From Paracoccus contaminans (GTDB taxonomy: Bacteria; Pseudomonadota; Alphaproteobacteria; Rhodobacterales; Rhodobacteraceae): DNA of 64,000 bases. Both the position numbers and the translations under genes were made by a program. The notes beneath the pieces were generated by a model, which was given only the letters and a program-made list of their open reading frames with translations, made no database searches and was not told the DNA's origin. Shown here piece by piece: positions 8,491 through 16,543 of this stretch. The stretch lies in the NCBI RefSeq assembly GCF_002105555.1, contig NZ_CP020612.1:833001-897000 (forward strand), given 5' to 3'. How positions within the stretch are numbered: position 1 is the first letter of the stretch; every line of letters begins with the position of its first letter.

Positions 8491-8874
8491 ATGGGCAGCA
8501 GGGATCGGCAGATGGCCGAGCTTGCGCGTATCGCCCGCCTGCAGGCCGATCTGGAACTGCGCCGTTACGCCGGCTATCGCGGCCATGCCGAGGCCATGCG
8601 CCGCCATGTCGAGGATACGCGCGAGGAACTGACCGCGGCGATGGCGGCCCCGGCCTCGGACAGGCTGGACCAGTGGCGTCTTGCAACGGCCCTTGTGGGC
8701 TATCGCGCCGGCCAGCTGCACCAGGCCGAGGAAGCCCTGCGGCGGATGCAGCCTGCCCTGGACGCCGCGCGCGCCGCAGCCGCGACCGCCTTCGGCCGGG
8801 CCGAAGCGATCGCCGAACTGCGGCGCCTGACCGCCCGGCAGGAACAGGAACAAAAGGCCCGGCGAACATCGTGA
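8491..8874 (+). CDS. FliJ-like coiled-coil flagellar protein
   Basis: A 127-residue, highly charged, almost wholly helical protein (RIARLQADLELRRYAGYRGH at about residues 14-33, QAEEALRRMQPALDAARAAA further on) that ends in a Gln/Lys-rich tail. Size, coiled-coil character and position at the end of a flhA-fliR-flhB operon suit FliJ, the stalk protein of the flagellar export ATPase. No sequence signature proves this, because FliJ proteins diverge strongly. The ATG at 8491 was chosen because the frame upstream of it lies inside flhB in another frame. Confidence 0.6.
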   Translation: MGSRDRQMAELARIARLQADLELRRYAGYRGHAEAMRRHVEDTREELTAAMAAPASDRLDQWRLATALVGYRAGQLHQAEEALRRMQPALDAARAAAATAFGRAEAIAELRRLTARQEQEQKARRTS

Positions 8875-9046
8875 AAGCGGGCGCAGGCGGGCATGCCGGT
8901 CCGCGCTCCCATCCGCTCGGGGCCTGCCGCAATGCTGGACCACTGACGCCTCAACGCCGGAGCCAACGAATGACCGGCTGCTCCATGACCGCGCCGGCAG
9001 GGTTCTTGGCCGCCTGGGTCAGCAGGTCTTGCCCTTGCAGCCGCTC

Positions 9047-9094
9047 AAAGGGGGGCCGCACCCGCCCCCTTTCGCAAGGCAAGATCTGCCTTGC
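9047..9094. terminator. Tandem hairpins between the convergent fliJ-like and rimI genes
   Basis: Two perfect inverted repeats lie back to back. AAAGGGGG (9047-9054) pairs with CCCCCTTT (9065-9072) across a 10-nt loop, and GCAAGGCA (9074-9081) pairs with TGCCTTGC (9087-9094) across AGATC. They sit 3 nt beyond the rimI stop in the 223-bp gap between two converging transcripts, the usual place for a bidirectional terminator. There is no long U tract on either strand, so termination is inferred from position and pairing. Confidence 0.45.
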
Positions 9095-9097
9095 CCC

Positions 9098-9541
9098 TCA
9101 AGGCCCCAGGCCCCCGCCTGCGGATGCAGGCCCGTCCGGGCCGCACAGGCCGGTCCGCATCACCACCGCATCCAGACCCGGCGCATAGTAATCGCGCCGC
9201 CGTCCGGCGGGCGTCCAGCCGGTTGCGCCATAGAGCGACAGGGCGGCCGCATTGTCGGAGGCGACCTCGAGAAAGGCCGCGGCCGCACCGGCCTGCCCTG
9301 CGCGGGAAAGAAAGCGGTTCACCAGCGCCCGCCCGACGCCGCTCCGCCGACAGGCGGGGGGAACGGCGATCGTCAGCAGCTCGGCCTCGTCCGCGATCAC
9401 GCGGCCGAGCAGAAATCCCCCACCTGCCGTCAGCAGCAGCGCCCCAGGGGCGGCGGCCAGATCGGCGAATTCACGGGCCGACCAGGGACGGGGATGGCGA
9501 AAACAGACGGCGTGCAGCGCCGCAAGCGCCTCGGGTGTCAC
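9098..9541 (-). CDS. rimI: RimI-type protein N-acetyltransferase
   Basis: A GNAT-family acetyltransferase of 147 residues that would transfer acetyl from acetyl-CoA to protein N-termini (ribosomal S18 in the archetype). The acetyl-CoA binding signature RRSGVGRAL is at residues 65-73, followed by VASDNAAALSLYGATGW, the usual RimI beta4-alpha4 region. The start ATG overlaps the tsaB stop, and the tsaB-rimI pairing is widespread in bacteria, which supports the specific RimI call over a generic GNAT. Confidence 0.85.
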   Translation of the reverse strand: MTPEALAALHAVCFRHPRPWSAREFADLAAAPGALLLTAGGGFLLGRVIADEAELLTIAVPPACRRSGVGRALVNRFLSRAGQAGAAAAFLEVASDNAAALSLYGATGWTPAGRRRDYYAPGLDAVVMRTGLCGPDGPASAGGGLGP

Positions 9542-10512
9542 GGCAGGATCACGGGCGCAGGATCGCGCGGCGGGGCTGCGTCGGCGGGCCGCAGATAAAG
9601 CGGGGCCGGCCGGGGCGCGGGCAGCGCGCGGGCAAGCCGCCCGGCCGCGACAAGGGCCACCCCCACGGCGGCCGGCCAGGGCGGCACCAGCGGCGCGGGC
9701 CCTGGGGGCAGGCCGCCGATGCGCCCGATCCTCGGGCCCCCGGCCGAGGCTGCCGCCGCAGGCTGTGGGGCCGGGCGCGCCGCCGTGCCGGCCTCGGACC
9801 CGCCCGCTGCACCGGCGGGATGGGCGGTCGCCGCAGCCGCGCCTGCCTCTGCCGGGCCGGCCTCTGCCGCGTCTGCTGCAACGGCGCCAGCCTCTGCCAT
9901 GCCCGCTTCAGCCGCGCCGGCCCCTGCCGCGCCGTCTGCTTGCGCGCCTGTTCCTTCCATGGCGGCTTGGGCCATGCTGGCTTCTGCCGCGCCTGCGCGC
10001 CCGCCCATGGCCGCCTCAGCCGCGTCCTCGCCTGCCGCACTCGGCTTTGCCCCGTCGGCTGCCCCCGAACCGGCAAGGGGCGGCCAGGGCGCGTCGCCTG
10101 CGGCAGGCTCCGGCGCGCTGCCGGCTGCAAAATCTTCCCAGGCGATCTCGTCGCCGCGCAAAGGAACGACGGCGCGGCAGGGGCGCGGGGCGCCGGCAGC
10201 GGCGCTTTCGGTGGCGCTGACGCCATGGGCGGGCACGCCCAGCGAAAGGGCGAGCCCGCGCGCCGCAGCAACCGCGATGCGCACCCCGGTAAAGTTCCCC
10301 GGCCCCACGCCCACACCGATCGCCGCCAGATCGGACCAGCCGATCCCCGCCTCGGACAGCACCGATTCGATCAGCGGAAACAACCGCTCGGCCTGGCCGC
10401 GGGCCATCGGCTCGGTCCGGCTGGCCAGCACGCGCCCCTCCAGGACGACGGCGGCCGCGCAATGCGCGGCCGATGTGTCGAAGCCAAGGACGAACGGCGC
10501 GGATGCCGGCAT
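9538..10512 (-). CDS. tsaB: tRNA threonylcarbamoyladenosine protein TsaB with Ala-rich insertion
   Basis: TsaB is the scaffold partner of TsaD in making t6A37 on ANN-decoding tRNAs. The N-terminal ASKHA half is normal (VLGFDTSAAHCAAAVVLEGR, IGVGVGPGNFTGVRIA at about residues 65-80), and the C-terminal end APLYLRPADAA is conserved. Between them, about residues 130-265 are a low-complexity run of Ala/Gly/Glu/Pro with GAAEAGMAEAG-like repeats, so the protein is 324 residues instead of the usual 190-230. ATG 10512 was chosen; the frame also allows TTG at 10527, inside the nfuA-like gene. The frame stays open throughout, so this is an insertion rather than a break. Confidence 0.88.
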   Translation of the reverse strand: MPASAPFVLGFDTSAAHCAAAVVLEGRVLASRTEPMARGQAERLFPLIESVLSEAGIGWSDLAAIGVGVGPGNFTGVRIAVAAARGLALSLGVPAHGVSATESAAAGAPRPCRAVVPLRGDEIAWEDFAAGSAPEPAAGDAPWPPLAGSGAADGAKPSAAGEDAAEAAMGGRAGAAEASMAQAAMEGTGAQADGAAGAGAAEAGMAEAGAVAADAAEAGPAEAGAAAATAHPAGAAGGSEAGTAARPAPQPAAAASAGGPRIGRIGGLPPGPAPLVPPWPAAVGVALVAAGRLARALPAPRPAPLYLRPADAAPPRDPAPVILP

Positions 10513-10519
10513 TGCCCGA

Positions 10520-11083
10520 TCAGGCAACGGGCCGCACCTCGACTACCTCGGGGATGTAATGGCGCAGCAGGTTTTCGATACCCATCTTCAGCGTCAGCGT
10601 GGACGAGGGGCAGCCGGCGCAGGCGCCCTGCATGTGCAGATAGACGATCCCGCGATCAAACCCGTGAAAGGTGATGTCCCCGCCGTCCTGGGCGACGGCC
10701 GGGCGCACGCGCGTATCCAGCAGTTCCTTGATCTGGCCGACGATGGCGGAATCGGGGCCGTCCTGATCGGCATGTCCCCCCGCCACGGCCGCGCCCGTTT
10801 CCGACACCGCAGGCTGGCCGGATTGATAGTGATCCATGATGGCGCCCAGGATCGAGGGCTTGATCTGGTCCCAGATCGCCTCGTCGGTCTTGGTCACGGT
10901 CACGAAATCCGATCCCAGGAAGACCCCGCTGACGCTGCCCAGCGCAAAGATGCGCGCCGCCAGCGGGCTGGCCGCCGCGGCCTCGCGGCTTGGGAAATCG
11001 GCGGTGCCTGCCGCCAGGACCGTCTCGCCGGGAAGGAATTTCAGCGTGGCGGGGTTCGGCGTTGTCTCGGTCTGAATGAACAT
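10520..11083 (-). CDS. NfuA/Nfu-type iron-sulfur scaffold or carrier protein
   Basis: The 187-residue product has an N-terminal Nfu domain starting MFIQTETTPNPATLKFLPGE, the hallmark start of the mitochondrial/alphaproteobacterial Nfu type, and a C-terminal NifU domain (about 112-187) with the cluster-binding cysteines C155 and C158 in GACAGCPSS. It delivers assembled Fe-S clusters to client enzymes. The start at 11083 was chosen because the family begins with exactly this sequence; the 18 codons upstream are not conserved in character. It lies 7 nt upstream of tsaB and probably shares its transcript. Confidence 0.9.
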   Translation of the reverse strand: MFIQTETTPNPATLKFLPGETVLAAGTADFPSREAAAASPLAARIFALGSVSGVFLGSDFVTVTKTDEAIWDQIKPSILGAIMDHYQSGQPAVSETGAAVAGGHADQDGPDSAIVGQIKELLDTRVRPAVAQDGGDITFHGFDRGIVYLHMQGACAGCPSSTLTLKMGIENLLRHYIPEVVEVRPVA

Positions 11084-11170
11084 GGGGCGCGCTCCTGCTG
11101 CGGTGCCGATATGGTTGCGCGCACCCTGCTTCGTCAAGGTCGCGCCATGCGCGGGGCGCGGCGCGGCCGG

Positions 11171-11626
11171 TCAGGTGATCTGTTCGAGCCGTTCGCGCGA
11201 GATGCTGCCGGGCACGATCGTCAGCGGGCAGGGCAGCGCCGAGATCTCGCGCATCATGCGGGTGATCAGCGGCCCCGGCCCGCCCGATCCGGTCGCCGCG
11301 GCCAGCACCAGAACGCCGATATCGCCATCCGCGCCGATCTGCGCCAGCAGCTCGGTCGCCGGGTCGCCTTCGCGCACAACCAGTTCGGGCTCGATGCGCG
11401 GCCGATCGCGCATCCATTTCGCGTAAACCTCGAATTGCGCCTCGATCCGCTCGCGCGCCTCGGCGCGCATCACCTCGGCCACGCCGAAGCCGTGCTGGAT
11501 GTCATCGGCCGGGATGACCCCCAGCGCCTGCACCGCCCCCCCGGTCGAGGCCGCGCGCATCGCGGCATAGCGGACCGCGTTCAGGCATTCGTTGCTGTCA
11601 TCCAGCACGACCAGAAACTTTCGCAT
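11171..11626 (-). CDS. Universal stress protein (UspA family)
   Basis: A single-domain Usp protein of 151 residues that starts MRKFLVVLDDSNECLNAVRY, the typical beta1-alpha1 of the family, and has the C-terminal nucleotide-loop region VLAAATGSGGPGPLITRMM and the final strand LPCPLTIVPGS. The glycine-rich loop suggests an ATP-binding type. ATG 11626 was chosen because the family motif begins directly there and the upstream extension has no Usp features. It is divergent from the sugar transferase gene and probably monocistronic. Confidence 0.88.
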   Translation of the reverse strand: MRKFLVVLDDSNECLNAVRYAAMRAASTGGAVQALGVIPADDIQHGFGVAEVMRAEARERIEAQFEVYAKWMRDRPRIEPELVVREGDPATELLAQIGADGDIGVLVLAAATGSGGPGPLITRMMREISALPCPLTIVPGSISRERLEQIT

Positions 11627-11764
11627 CCCACAACTCCCCGTCAGGGCCCAAGGGTGGCAAAAGCGCGCCGACTCCTCAAGTCTGGGGAAAATCGCCGCAT
11701 GGCGCGTTTGCATCACCCGGCCGGCATGCTATGCGCGCCCCATCCGGTCAGGAGTGCGAGACGC

Positions 11765-12493
11765 GTGACCATCCAGCACGATTGGGAAGCGGCCAGTGCG
11801 CCCGGGTTGACCCCCGTGCGCGCGTCCATCAGGCTTGCCGATCCGGCGGTTGACCGGGGTGCGCGCATGACGCTGGGCAAGCGGCTGTTCGATGTGGTCC
11901 TGGCGCTGCTGCTGCTGCTGCCGTTGTCGGTGGTCATGCTGGTGGTGGCCGGGCTGCTGGCCGTGTTCGAGGGGCGCCCGATCCTTTACGTGTCCGAACG
12001 GATGCGGGCGCCGGGCCAGCCCTTCAAGCTCATCAAGTTCCGCACCATGAGCCATGTGGCCGATGATGGCGGCGCGACCGGCGCGCACAAGGCCTGGCGC
12101 ATCAGCCGGATGGGGCGGTTCCTGCGCCGCAGCCGCATCGACGAATTGCCCCAGCTGTTCAATATCCTCATGGGCGACATGAGCTTTGTCGGCCCGCGCC
12201 CCCCCTTGCGCGAATATGTCGAACGCTTTCCGCGCCGCTATGCCGAGGTGCTGCGGACCCGTCCCGGCGTCACCGGGCTGGCCACGCTGATCTATCACGC
12301 GCATGAGGATCGCATCCTCGCCCGCTGCCACACCGCCGAGGCGACCGAGGCGGCCTATTACCGGCGCTGCCTGCCGACCAAGCTGCGGCTGGACCGCATC
12401 TATCAGCGCCGCCGGACGCTGGCGCTGGATCTGTGGATCATCGCCAATACGGTCATGACGGTGATCCGGCCCGGATGGGTGCGCCGCCGCTGA
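11765..12493 (+). CDS. ExoY-like undecaprenyl-phosphate sugar transferase
   Basis: A bacterial sugar transferase that would load the first sugar-1-phosphate onto undecaprenyl phosphate at the inner membrane, initiating exopolysaccharide repeat-unit synthesis. It has one N-terminal membrane helix ([20 protein letters not shown]), the family motifs [13 protein letters not shown] and [15 protein letters not shown], and [12 protein letters not shown]. The single-helix, short form matches ExoY rather than the long WbaP type. GTG 11765 has a GGAG 10 nt upstream and gives 242 aa; ATG 11867 (208 aa) starts right at the membrane helix and is equally possible. The 3' end overlaps the convergent truA by 41 bp. 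Confidence 0.88.
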   Translation: MTIQHDWEAASAPGLTPVRASIRLADPAVDRGARMTLGKRLFDVVLALLLLLPLSVVMLVVAGLLAVFEGRPILYVSERMRAPGQPFKLIKFRTMSHVADDGGATGAHKAWRISRMGRFLRRSRIDELPQLFNILMGDMSFVGPRPPLREYVERFPRRYAEVLRTRPGVTGLATLIYHAHEDRILARCHTAEATEAAYYRRCLPTKLRLDRIYQRRRTLALDLWIIANTVMTVIRPGWVRRR

Positions 12494-13271
12494 TCGCGGC
12501 GAAGGGATCACCCGGATAATCCACCCCCACCAGATAGAGGCCCTGCGGCGGGCAGACCGGGCCGCAGGCCGCCCGGTCGCGCGCCGCCAGCGCATCGGCC
12601 ACCCGGCCCGGCGGCCAGGCGCCCGCCCCGACCCGCTCCAGCGTGCCGACGATCGAGCGCACCTGGTTGTGCAGGAAGGACGGCGCGGCCAGGTGAAAGC
12701 GGTATTCGGTTCCGTGCGGCACGGGATGTTCGGTGATCTCGATTCGGTCCAGCGTCTTGAGCGGGCTGCGCGCCTGGCACATGGTTGAACGGAAGGTGGT
12801 GAAATCGTGCCGCCCGACCAGATGCGCCGCCCCCTCGCGCATCGCGCCGGCATCCAGCGGATGCCTGACCTGCCAGACGAGGCCGCGTTCAAGCACCGAG
12901 GGCGCGCGCCGCGCCAGCAGGCGGAACAGATAGCGCCGCCCCCTGGCCGAAAAACGGGCGTGGAAATCGCCGGGCACCTCTGCCGCCGCCAGGATGGCGA
13001 CGGGCGCCGGCCCCAGATGCCAGTTCAGCGCCTCGGTCAGGCGGAACGGGTCCCATGGGCGCGCCAGATCGGCATGGGCCACCTGCCCCGTCGCATGGAC
13101 CCCGGCATCGGTGCGCCCCGCCGCCGCGATCCGGGCGCCGGCGGCAAAACCCGGGTCCAGCCGCGCCAGCGCGGCCTCGATCGTGCCCTGCACCGAGGGC
13201 TGGCTCGCCTGCGCCTGCCAGCCGGCAAAGGGCCCGCCGTCATATTCGACCTTGAAGGCATAGCGCGGCAT
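12453..13271 (-). CDS. truA: tRNA pseudouridine synthase A
   Basis: TruA isomerises uridines 38-40 in the anticodon stem-loop of many tRNAs. The 272-residue protein has the catalytic motif [16 protein letters not shown] with nucleophile Asp55, and [19 protein letters not shown] at the start, as in the family. [17 protein letters not shown] is the conserved C-terminal helix. Length is normal. The start overlaps the stop of the XpaC-family gene (TGATG), so it is co-translated with it. The last 41 bp overlap the convergent sugar transferase gene. Confidence 0.95.
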   Translation of the reverse strand: MPRYAFKVEYDGGPFAGWQAQASQPSVQGTIEAALARLDPGFAAGARIAAAGRTDAGVHATGQVAHADLARPWDPFRLTEALNWHLGPAPVAILAAAEVPGDFHARFSARGRRYLFRLLARRAPSVLERGLVWQVRHPLDAGAMREGAAHLVGRHDFTTFRSTMCQARSPLKTLDRIEITEHPVPHGTEYRFHLAAPSFLHNQVRSIVGTLERVGAGAWPPGRVADALAARDRAACGPVCPPQGLYLVGVDYPGDPFAAISGGAPIRAGSPS

Positions 13272-14269
13272 CAGCGGCTGCGGTCGCGGATCGTCTCGCG
13301 CAGGGCTGCGCCGAAGGTCTGGGCGGCCGTCGGCTCGGGACGGTTTTCCAGCCCCAGGGGCGGGGCGGTCACGCCCTCGCGGGCCAGCCGCTCGCGCAGG
13401 ACCTCGATCTCGATGTCCAGATCGGTTCGCCCGCCCTGGTGCAACTGGCCCACCAGCGCGGAAAAGCTGCGCTCCAGATCGTCCAGCAGCGCCTCATAGT
13501 CGCTGCGGGCGCGGGGGTCGCGGGTCTGGGCGTAAAGATCGGCGAACTTGGCCGTCGCATCGCGCGCACCCTGCAGATAGACGCCCAGATAACGGCGGGC
13601 CGCGCCCAGCCCGGCGGGATCGCGTTCGACCAGATCGAACAGGCTGCGGGCGGTCGCGGCAAAGCCGGCGACGCGCGCCTCGAGCCGGCGATCGCCGGTG
13701 CGCAGGATCGCGCCCGACATGGCGCGCAGATGGGCCTCGGCCCCCTCGACCATGCGGGCGGCGCGGTCCTGCTGAAAGCTGTCCACGCCCTCCATGCCCT
13801 TGTCGCGCATCGGATCGGGGCCAAAGGCCAGCCAGTGCAGCAGCGCCCCCGTCACGCCCATGACCGCCGCAGAGCCGAGGGCGGCCGGCTCAGCGGTGCC
13901 CACCGCAAGGCCCAGCCCGGTCAGGATGCCGCCGAACAGCTTGCGCGGGATGGCGGGGCGGCGCGCCACGCGGCGGGCGTCATAGGCCGCCTCGGCGCGC
14001 AGCCCCTCGCGCGTCAGCCACATGGCGCCCGCCGTCAGGCCGAAGGCGCCCAGATTCGCCGCCATCCCGAACGGATCGTGAAAGGGGGCGGAGAGCAGGA
14101 ACGGCGTCGCCATGGCCGTCACCCAGGCTGTGCGGGATTCGTGAGGGTGCCGCGCCGCCGCGGCCGGCCGGGGCGGCGTGCCCGCCGCCCTGTCCCCCGC
14201 CCCGGCCGCTGCCGGCCCGTCCGGCTCCCGCCCGTCCGGCGAATAGCGTCCCCCGAAACGCCTTGCCAT
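13271..14269 (-). CDS. XpaC-family (5-bromo-4-chloroindolyl phosphate hydrolysis) membrane protein
   Basis: The 332-residue product starts [13 protein letters not shown], followed by a Pro/Ala-rich disordered segment (about 15-48), hydrophobic segments near 50-90 and 105-150, and a long helical C-terminal region (about 170-330) with [20 protein letters not shown] and [20 protein letters not shown]. This matches the XpaC-like proteins of Rhodobacterales. The biochemical function is uncertain; the historical name comes from a Bacillus phenotype. These genes often stand next to telA (tellurite/toxic-anion resistance), which is not adjacent here. Start chosen at the conserved MARRFGG. Confidence 0.75.
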   Translation of the reverse strand: MARRFGGRYSPDGREPDGPAAAGAGDRAAGTPPRPAAAARHPHESRTAWVTAMATPFLLSAPFHDPFGMAANLGAFGLTAGAMWLTREGLRAEAAYDARRVARRPAIPRKLFGGILTGLGLAVGTAEPAALGSAAVMGVTGALLHWLAFGPDPMRDKGMEGVDSFQQDRAARMVEGAEAHLRAMSGAILRTGDRRLEARVAGFAATARSLFDLVERDPAGLGAARRYLGVYLQGARDATAKFADLYAQTRDPRARSDYEALLDDLERSFSALVGQLHQGGRTDLDIEIEVLRERLAREGVTAPPLGLENRPEPTAAQTFGAALRETIRDRSR

Positions 14270-14280
14270 GCCCGCCCCCT

Positions 14281-14361
14281 TCAGCCCAGCCCCAGCGAGG
14301 CATAAAGCGTCACGCCCATCAGCAGGAAGAACGACAGGCGCTGCATGGCATGGCGGGACAT
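14281..14361 (-). CDS. 26-residue hydrophobic peptide upstream of the XpaC-family gene
   Basis: A short frame starting MSRHAMQRLSFFLLMGVTL and ending ...SLGLG, with a basic N-terminus and one membrane-length hydrophobic stretch. It has a clear ribosome binding site (AAGGAAAGG ending 6 nt before the ATG) and ends 11 nt before the start of the XpaC-family gene, on the same strand. Good Shine-Dalgarno, membrane-protein logic and operon position support a real microprotein. No family is recognised, and it is too short for composition statistics to be decisive. Confidence 0.5.
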   Translation of the reverse strand: MSRHAMQRLSFFLLMGVTLYASLGLG

Positions 14362-15020
14362 CGAAAGACCTTTCCTTGCGCGCATCCGGGGCGCGCAGCG
14401 AATATGGGGCACGATCGGCGCCGGGGGAAGGGCGTGCCCGGCAGGATCGCCCCGCCGCGCCGTTCCGCCGCGCCTTTGTGACCAGCGGGCGGCAAACAGG
14501 CGCAGGTGGCCCCGCCTTGGCCCGGCCGCCCTGGCAGCGGGCAGGCGGCCGCGCGGCGGGCCGCCGGGCGCCGTCAGATGCGCGGCAGCTTCGCTTGGAT
14601 GACAAAAGGGGGCAAGATCGGCGCAGGCGGGGCCGGGCTCGGGCACGGGGACTGCCGGGCGGAAGCGGGGCGGGCACTGCGCGCCGCCAGGCGCGCCCCT
14701 TGCCGGGGGCGGCCTGCGCGGCGAGGCTGCCCTGCCCCCTGCTTTGCCGCCACGCCCTTCACCATGCTGCGCCCAAGGCAAGGGCCGGGGGTGTCATTCA
14801 GCATCCGGCGCGCCTGGCAAGCCGCCCTGCCCGCGCCGCCCCGGTCCTGCCCGGCCCGGTTGCTTGCCAGGCCGCGCGCGTTGCGACATAGTCCGCCCCG
14901 ACGATCCGATGCGCGGTCCGCACTCCGATCCTGCCGAGGGCCGAAGGGCTGGCGCAGTCATCCGGGAACCATGTTCCGGGGTTCATCGTCCGCGATCATC
15001 TTTCAACCTTCGGAGGGTTC
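14362..15020. other. 659-bp non-coding, very GC-rich intergenic region
   Basis: No convincing gene is visible in either direction. Open frames here are products of the GC bias and have no recognisable content. The left part must hold the promoter of the leftward XpaC/truA unit, and the right 100 bp that of the ABC transporter operon, with a strong Shine-Dalgarno (TTCGGAGGG) directly before the ATG at 15021. Confidence 0.5.
14965..14977. promoter_or_regulatory. Small inverted repeat upstream of the ABC transporter operon
   Basis: GGAAC-CAT-GTTCC is a perfect 5-bp dyad that can be extended by two further pairs beyond one mismatch. It lies 43 nt before the start of the substrate-binding protein gene and could be a repressor site or a leader hairpin. 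Assignment is positional only. Confidence 0.25.
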
Positions 15021-15881
15021 ATGCGTTTCCTGCGCACCATCGCGGCTGCCGCCGCCTGCCTGCTGTCCGCCGCCGCGGCCTCGGCCGAGACGCTGTATTT
15101 CTCGGCCATCCCCGACGAGGACGCGACCGCCCTGACGGCCCGCTTTTCCAAAATCGCCGATTATCTGTCCGGCAAGCTGGGCGTCGATGTCCGGTTCGTG
15201 CCGGTCAAGTCCTACCCTGCCGCCGTCACCGCCTTCACCAACGATCAGGTCCAGCTGGCCTGGTTCGGGGGGCTGACCTCGGTTCAGGCCCGGCTGAGGA
15301 ATCCGGGCGCGCGGTCGATCGCCCAGGGGCGCGAGGATACGGACTTCGTCGCCTATCTGATCGCCAATACCGCCACGGGGCTGCAGCCTTCGGCCGATTT
15401 CCCGATGAATGCCAAGGGGATGAGCCTGACCTTCGGCGCCAAGACCTCGACATCGGGGCGGCTGATGCCCGAATACCATGTCCGCAAGGCGACCGGCGGG
15501 GCGCCCGAGGCGTTCTTTTCCACCGTGGGCTTTTCGGGCGATCACAGCCAGACGCTGCGGCTGGTCGCCTCCGGGGCCTATCAGCTGGGCTTCCTGAACT
15601 ATGCCGTCTATGACAAGGCCGCCGCCGACAAGGCGCCCGAGATCGAGACCGCCCGCGTCATCTGGAAGACCCCGCCCTTCCCCGACTACAACTGGGTGAT
15701 CCGGGGCGACGCGGACAAGCGCTTCGGCGAAGGCTTTACGCAGAAGGTTCAGGACGCGCTGGTCGGCATGACCGATCCCGATCTGCTGGCATCCTTCCCG
15801 CGCGAGGCGTTCATCCCCGCCACCAACGAGGAATACGCCCCCATCGAGCAGACCGCGAAGGAGCTGGGCCTGCTGGAATGA
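15021..15881 (+). CDS. PhnD-like periplasmic substrate-binding protein of an ABC transporter
   Basis: The 286-residue protein has a clear signal peptide (MRFLRTIAAAAACLLSAAAA, cleavage after A22) and the PhnD-family layout: LYFSAIPDEDATALTARFSK, VRFVPVKSYPAAVTAF, VQLAWFGGLTSVQ, and KTSTSGRLMPEYHV with FFSTVGFSGDHSQTLRLVASG. Family members bind phosphonate, phosphite or, in a group annotated as putative selenate transporters, selenate-like oxyanions; the sequence alone does not settle the substrate. It is the first gene of a three-gene operon, and its stop overlaps the ATPase start. Phosphonate degradation genes are absent nearby, which weakens a pure phosphonate role. Confidence 0.85.
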   Translation: MRFLRTIAAAAACLLSAAAASAETLYFSAIPDEDATALTARFSKIADYLSGKLGVDVRFVPVKSYPAAVTAFTNDQVQLAWFGGLTSVQARLRNPGARSIAQGREDTDFVAYLIANTATGLQPSADFPMNAKGMSLTFGAKTSTSGRLMPEYHVRKATGGAPEAFFSTVGFSGDHSQTLRLVASGAYQLGFLNYAVYDKAAADKAPEIETARVIWKTPPFPDYNWVIRGDADKRFGEGFTQKVQDALVGMTDPDLLASFPREAFIPATNEEYAPIEQTAKELGLLE

Positions 15882-16543
15882 TGCTGGCCCGCCTTGACGG
15901 CGAGACGCTGGGCCATGGCGGCGCCGCGGTGCTGCCTGATGTCAGGCTCGGCCTTTCGGCGGGCGAGCGGCTGGTGCTGCTGGGCCGGTCGGGGTCGGGC
16001 AAGACCACGCTGCTGAACGCTCTGCACGAACGGCTGATGGCGGGCGGGCACCGCGTGGCGCTGGCCCCGCAGGATTATGCGCTGGTTCCCCAGCTGTCGG
16101 TGCTGCGCAACACCCTGATGGGGCGGCTGGACGATCACGGCGCCATCGCCAATCTGGTGACGCTGATCCGCCCCGGACGGGCGCGCCGGGCCGAGGCCGC
16201 GCCCCTGCTGGGCCGGCTGGGCCTTGACGGGCTGATCGACCGGCCGGTGCAGTCGCTGTCGGGCGGCCAGCGCCAGCGCACCGCGCTGGCCCGCGCCCTC
16301 TATCGCGGCGGCGCGGTGCTGATCGCGGACGAGCCGGTGTCGGCGGTGGACGAGACCCAGGCCGAGGCGCTGCTGGCCCTGATGGGCGAGCGGTTCCCCA
16401 CCAGCGTCCTTGCGCTGCATGACGTGGCGCTCGCGCGCGCCCATGCGACCCGGCTGATCGGCCTGCGGGCGGGCCGCATCGCGTTCGACGCCCCGCCCGC
16501 CAGGGTCGATCCGGCCGCGATCGAGGCGCTGTATGCGGCCTGA
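15878..16543 (+). CDS. PhnC-like ABC transporter ATP-binding protein
   Basis: The 221-residue ATPase has Walker A GRSGSGKT (residues 36-43), a Q-loop at LAPQDYALVPQLSVLRN, the ABC signature LSGGQRQRTALARAL (about 127-141), Walker B VLIADEPVSAVDE and the H-loop in LALHDVALARAHA. The LVPQLSVLRN-type Q-loop is characteristic of the PhnC/PtxA group. It energises import together with the flanking binding protein and permease, and overlaps the permease gene by 11 nt. Confidence 0.92.
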   Translation: MMLARLDGETLGHGGAAVLPDVRLGLSAGERLVLLGRSGSGKTTLLNALHERLMAGGHRVALAPQDYALVPQLSVLRNTLMGRLDDHGAIANLVTLIRPGRARRAEAAPLLGRLGLDGLIDRPVQSLSGGQRQRTALARALYRGGAVLIADEPVSAVDETQAEALLALMGERFPTSVLALHDVALARAHATRLIGLRAGRIAFDAPPARVDPAAIEALYAA

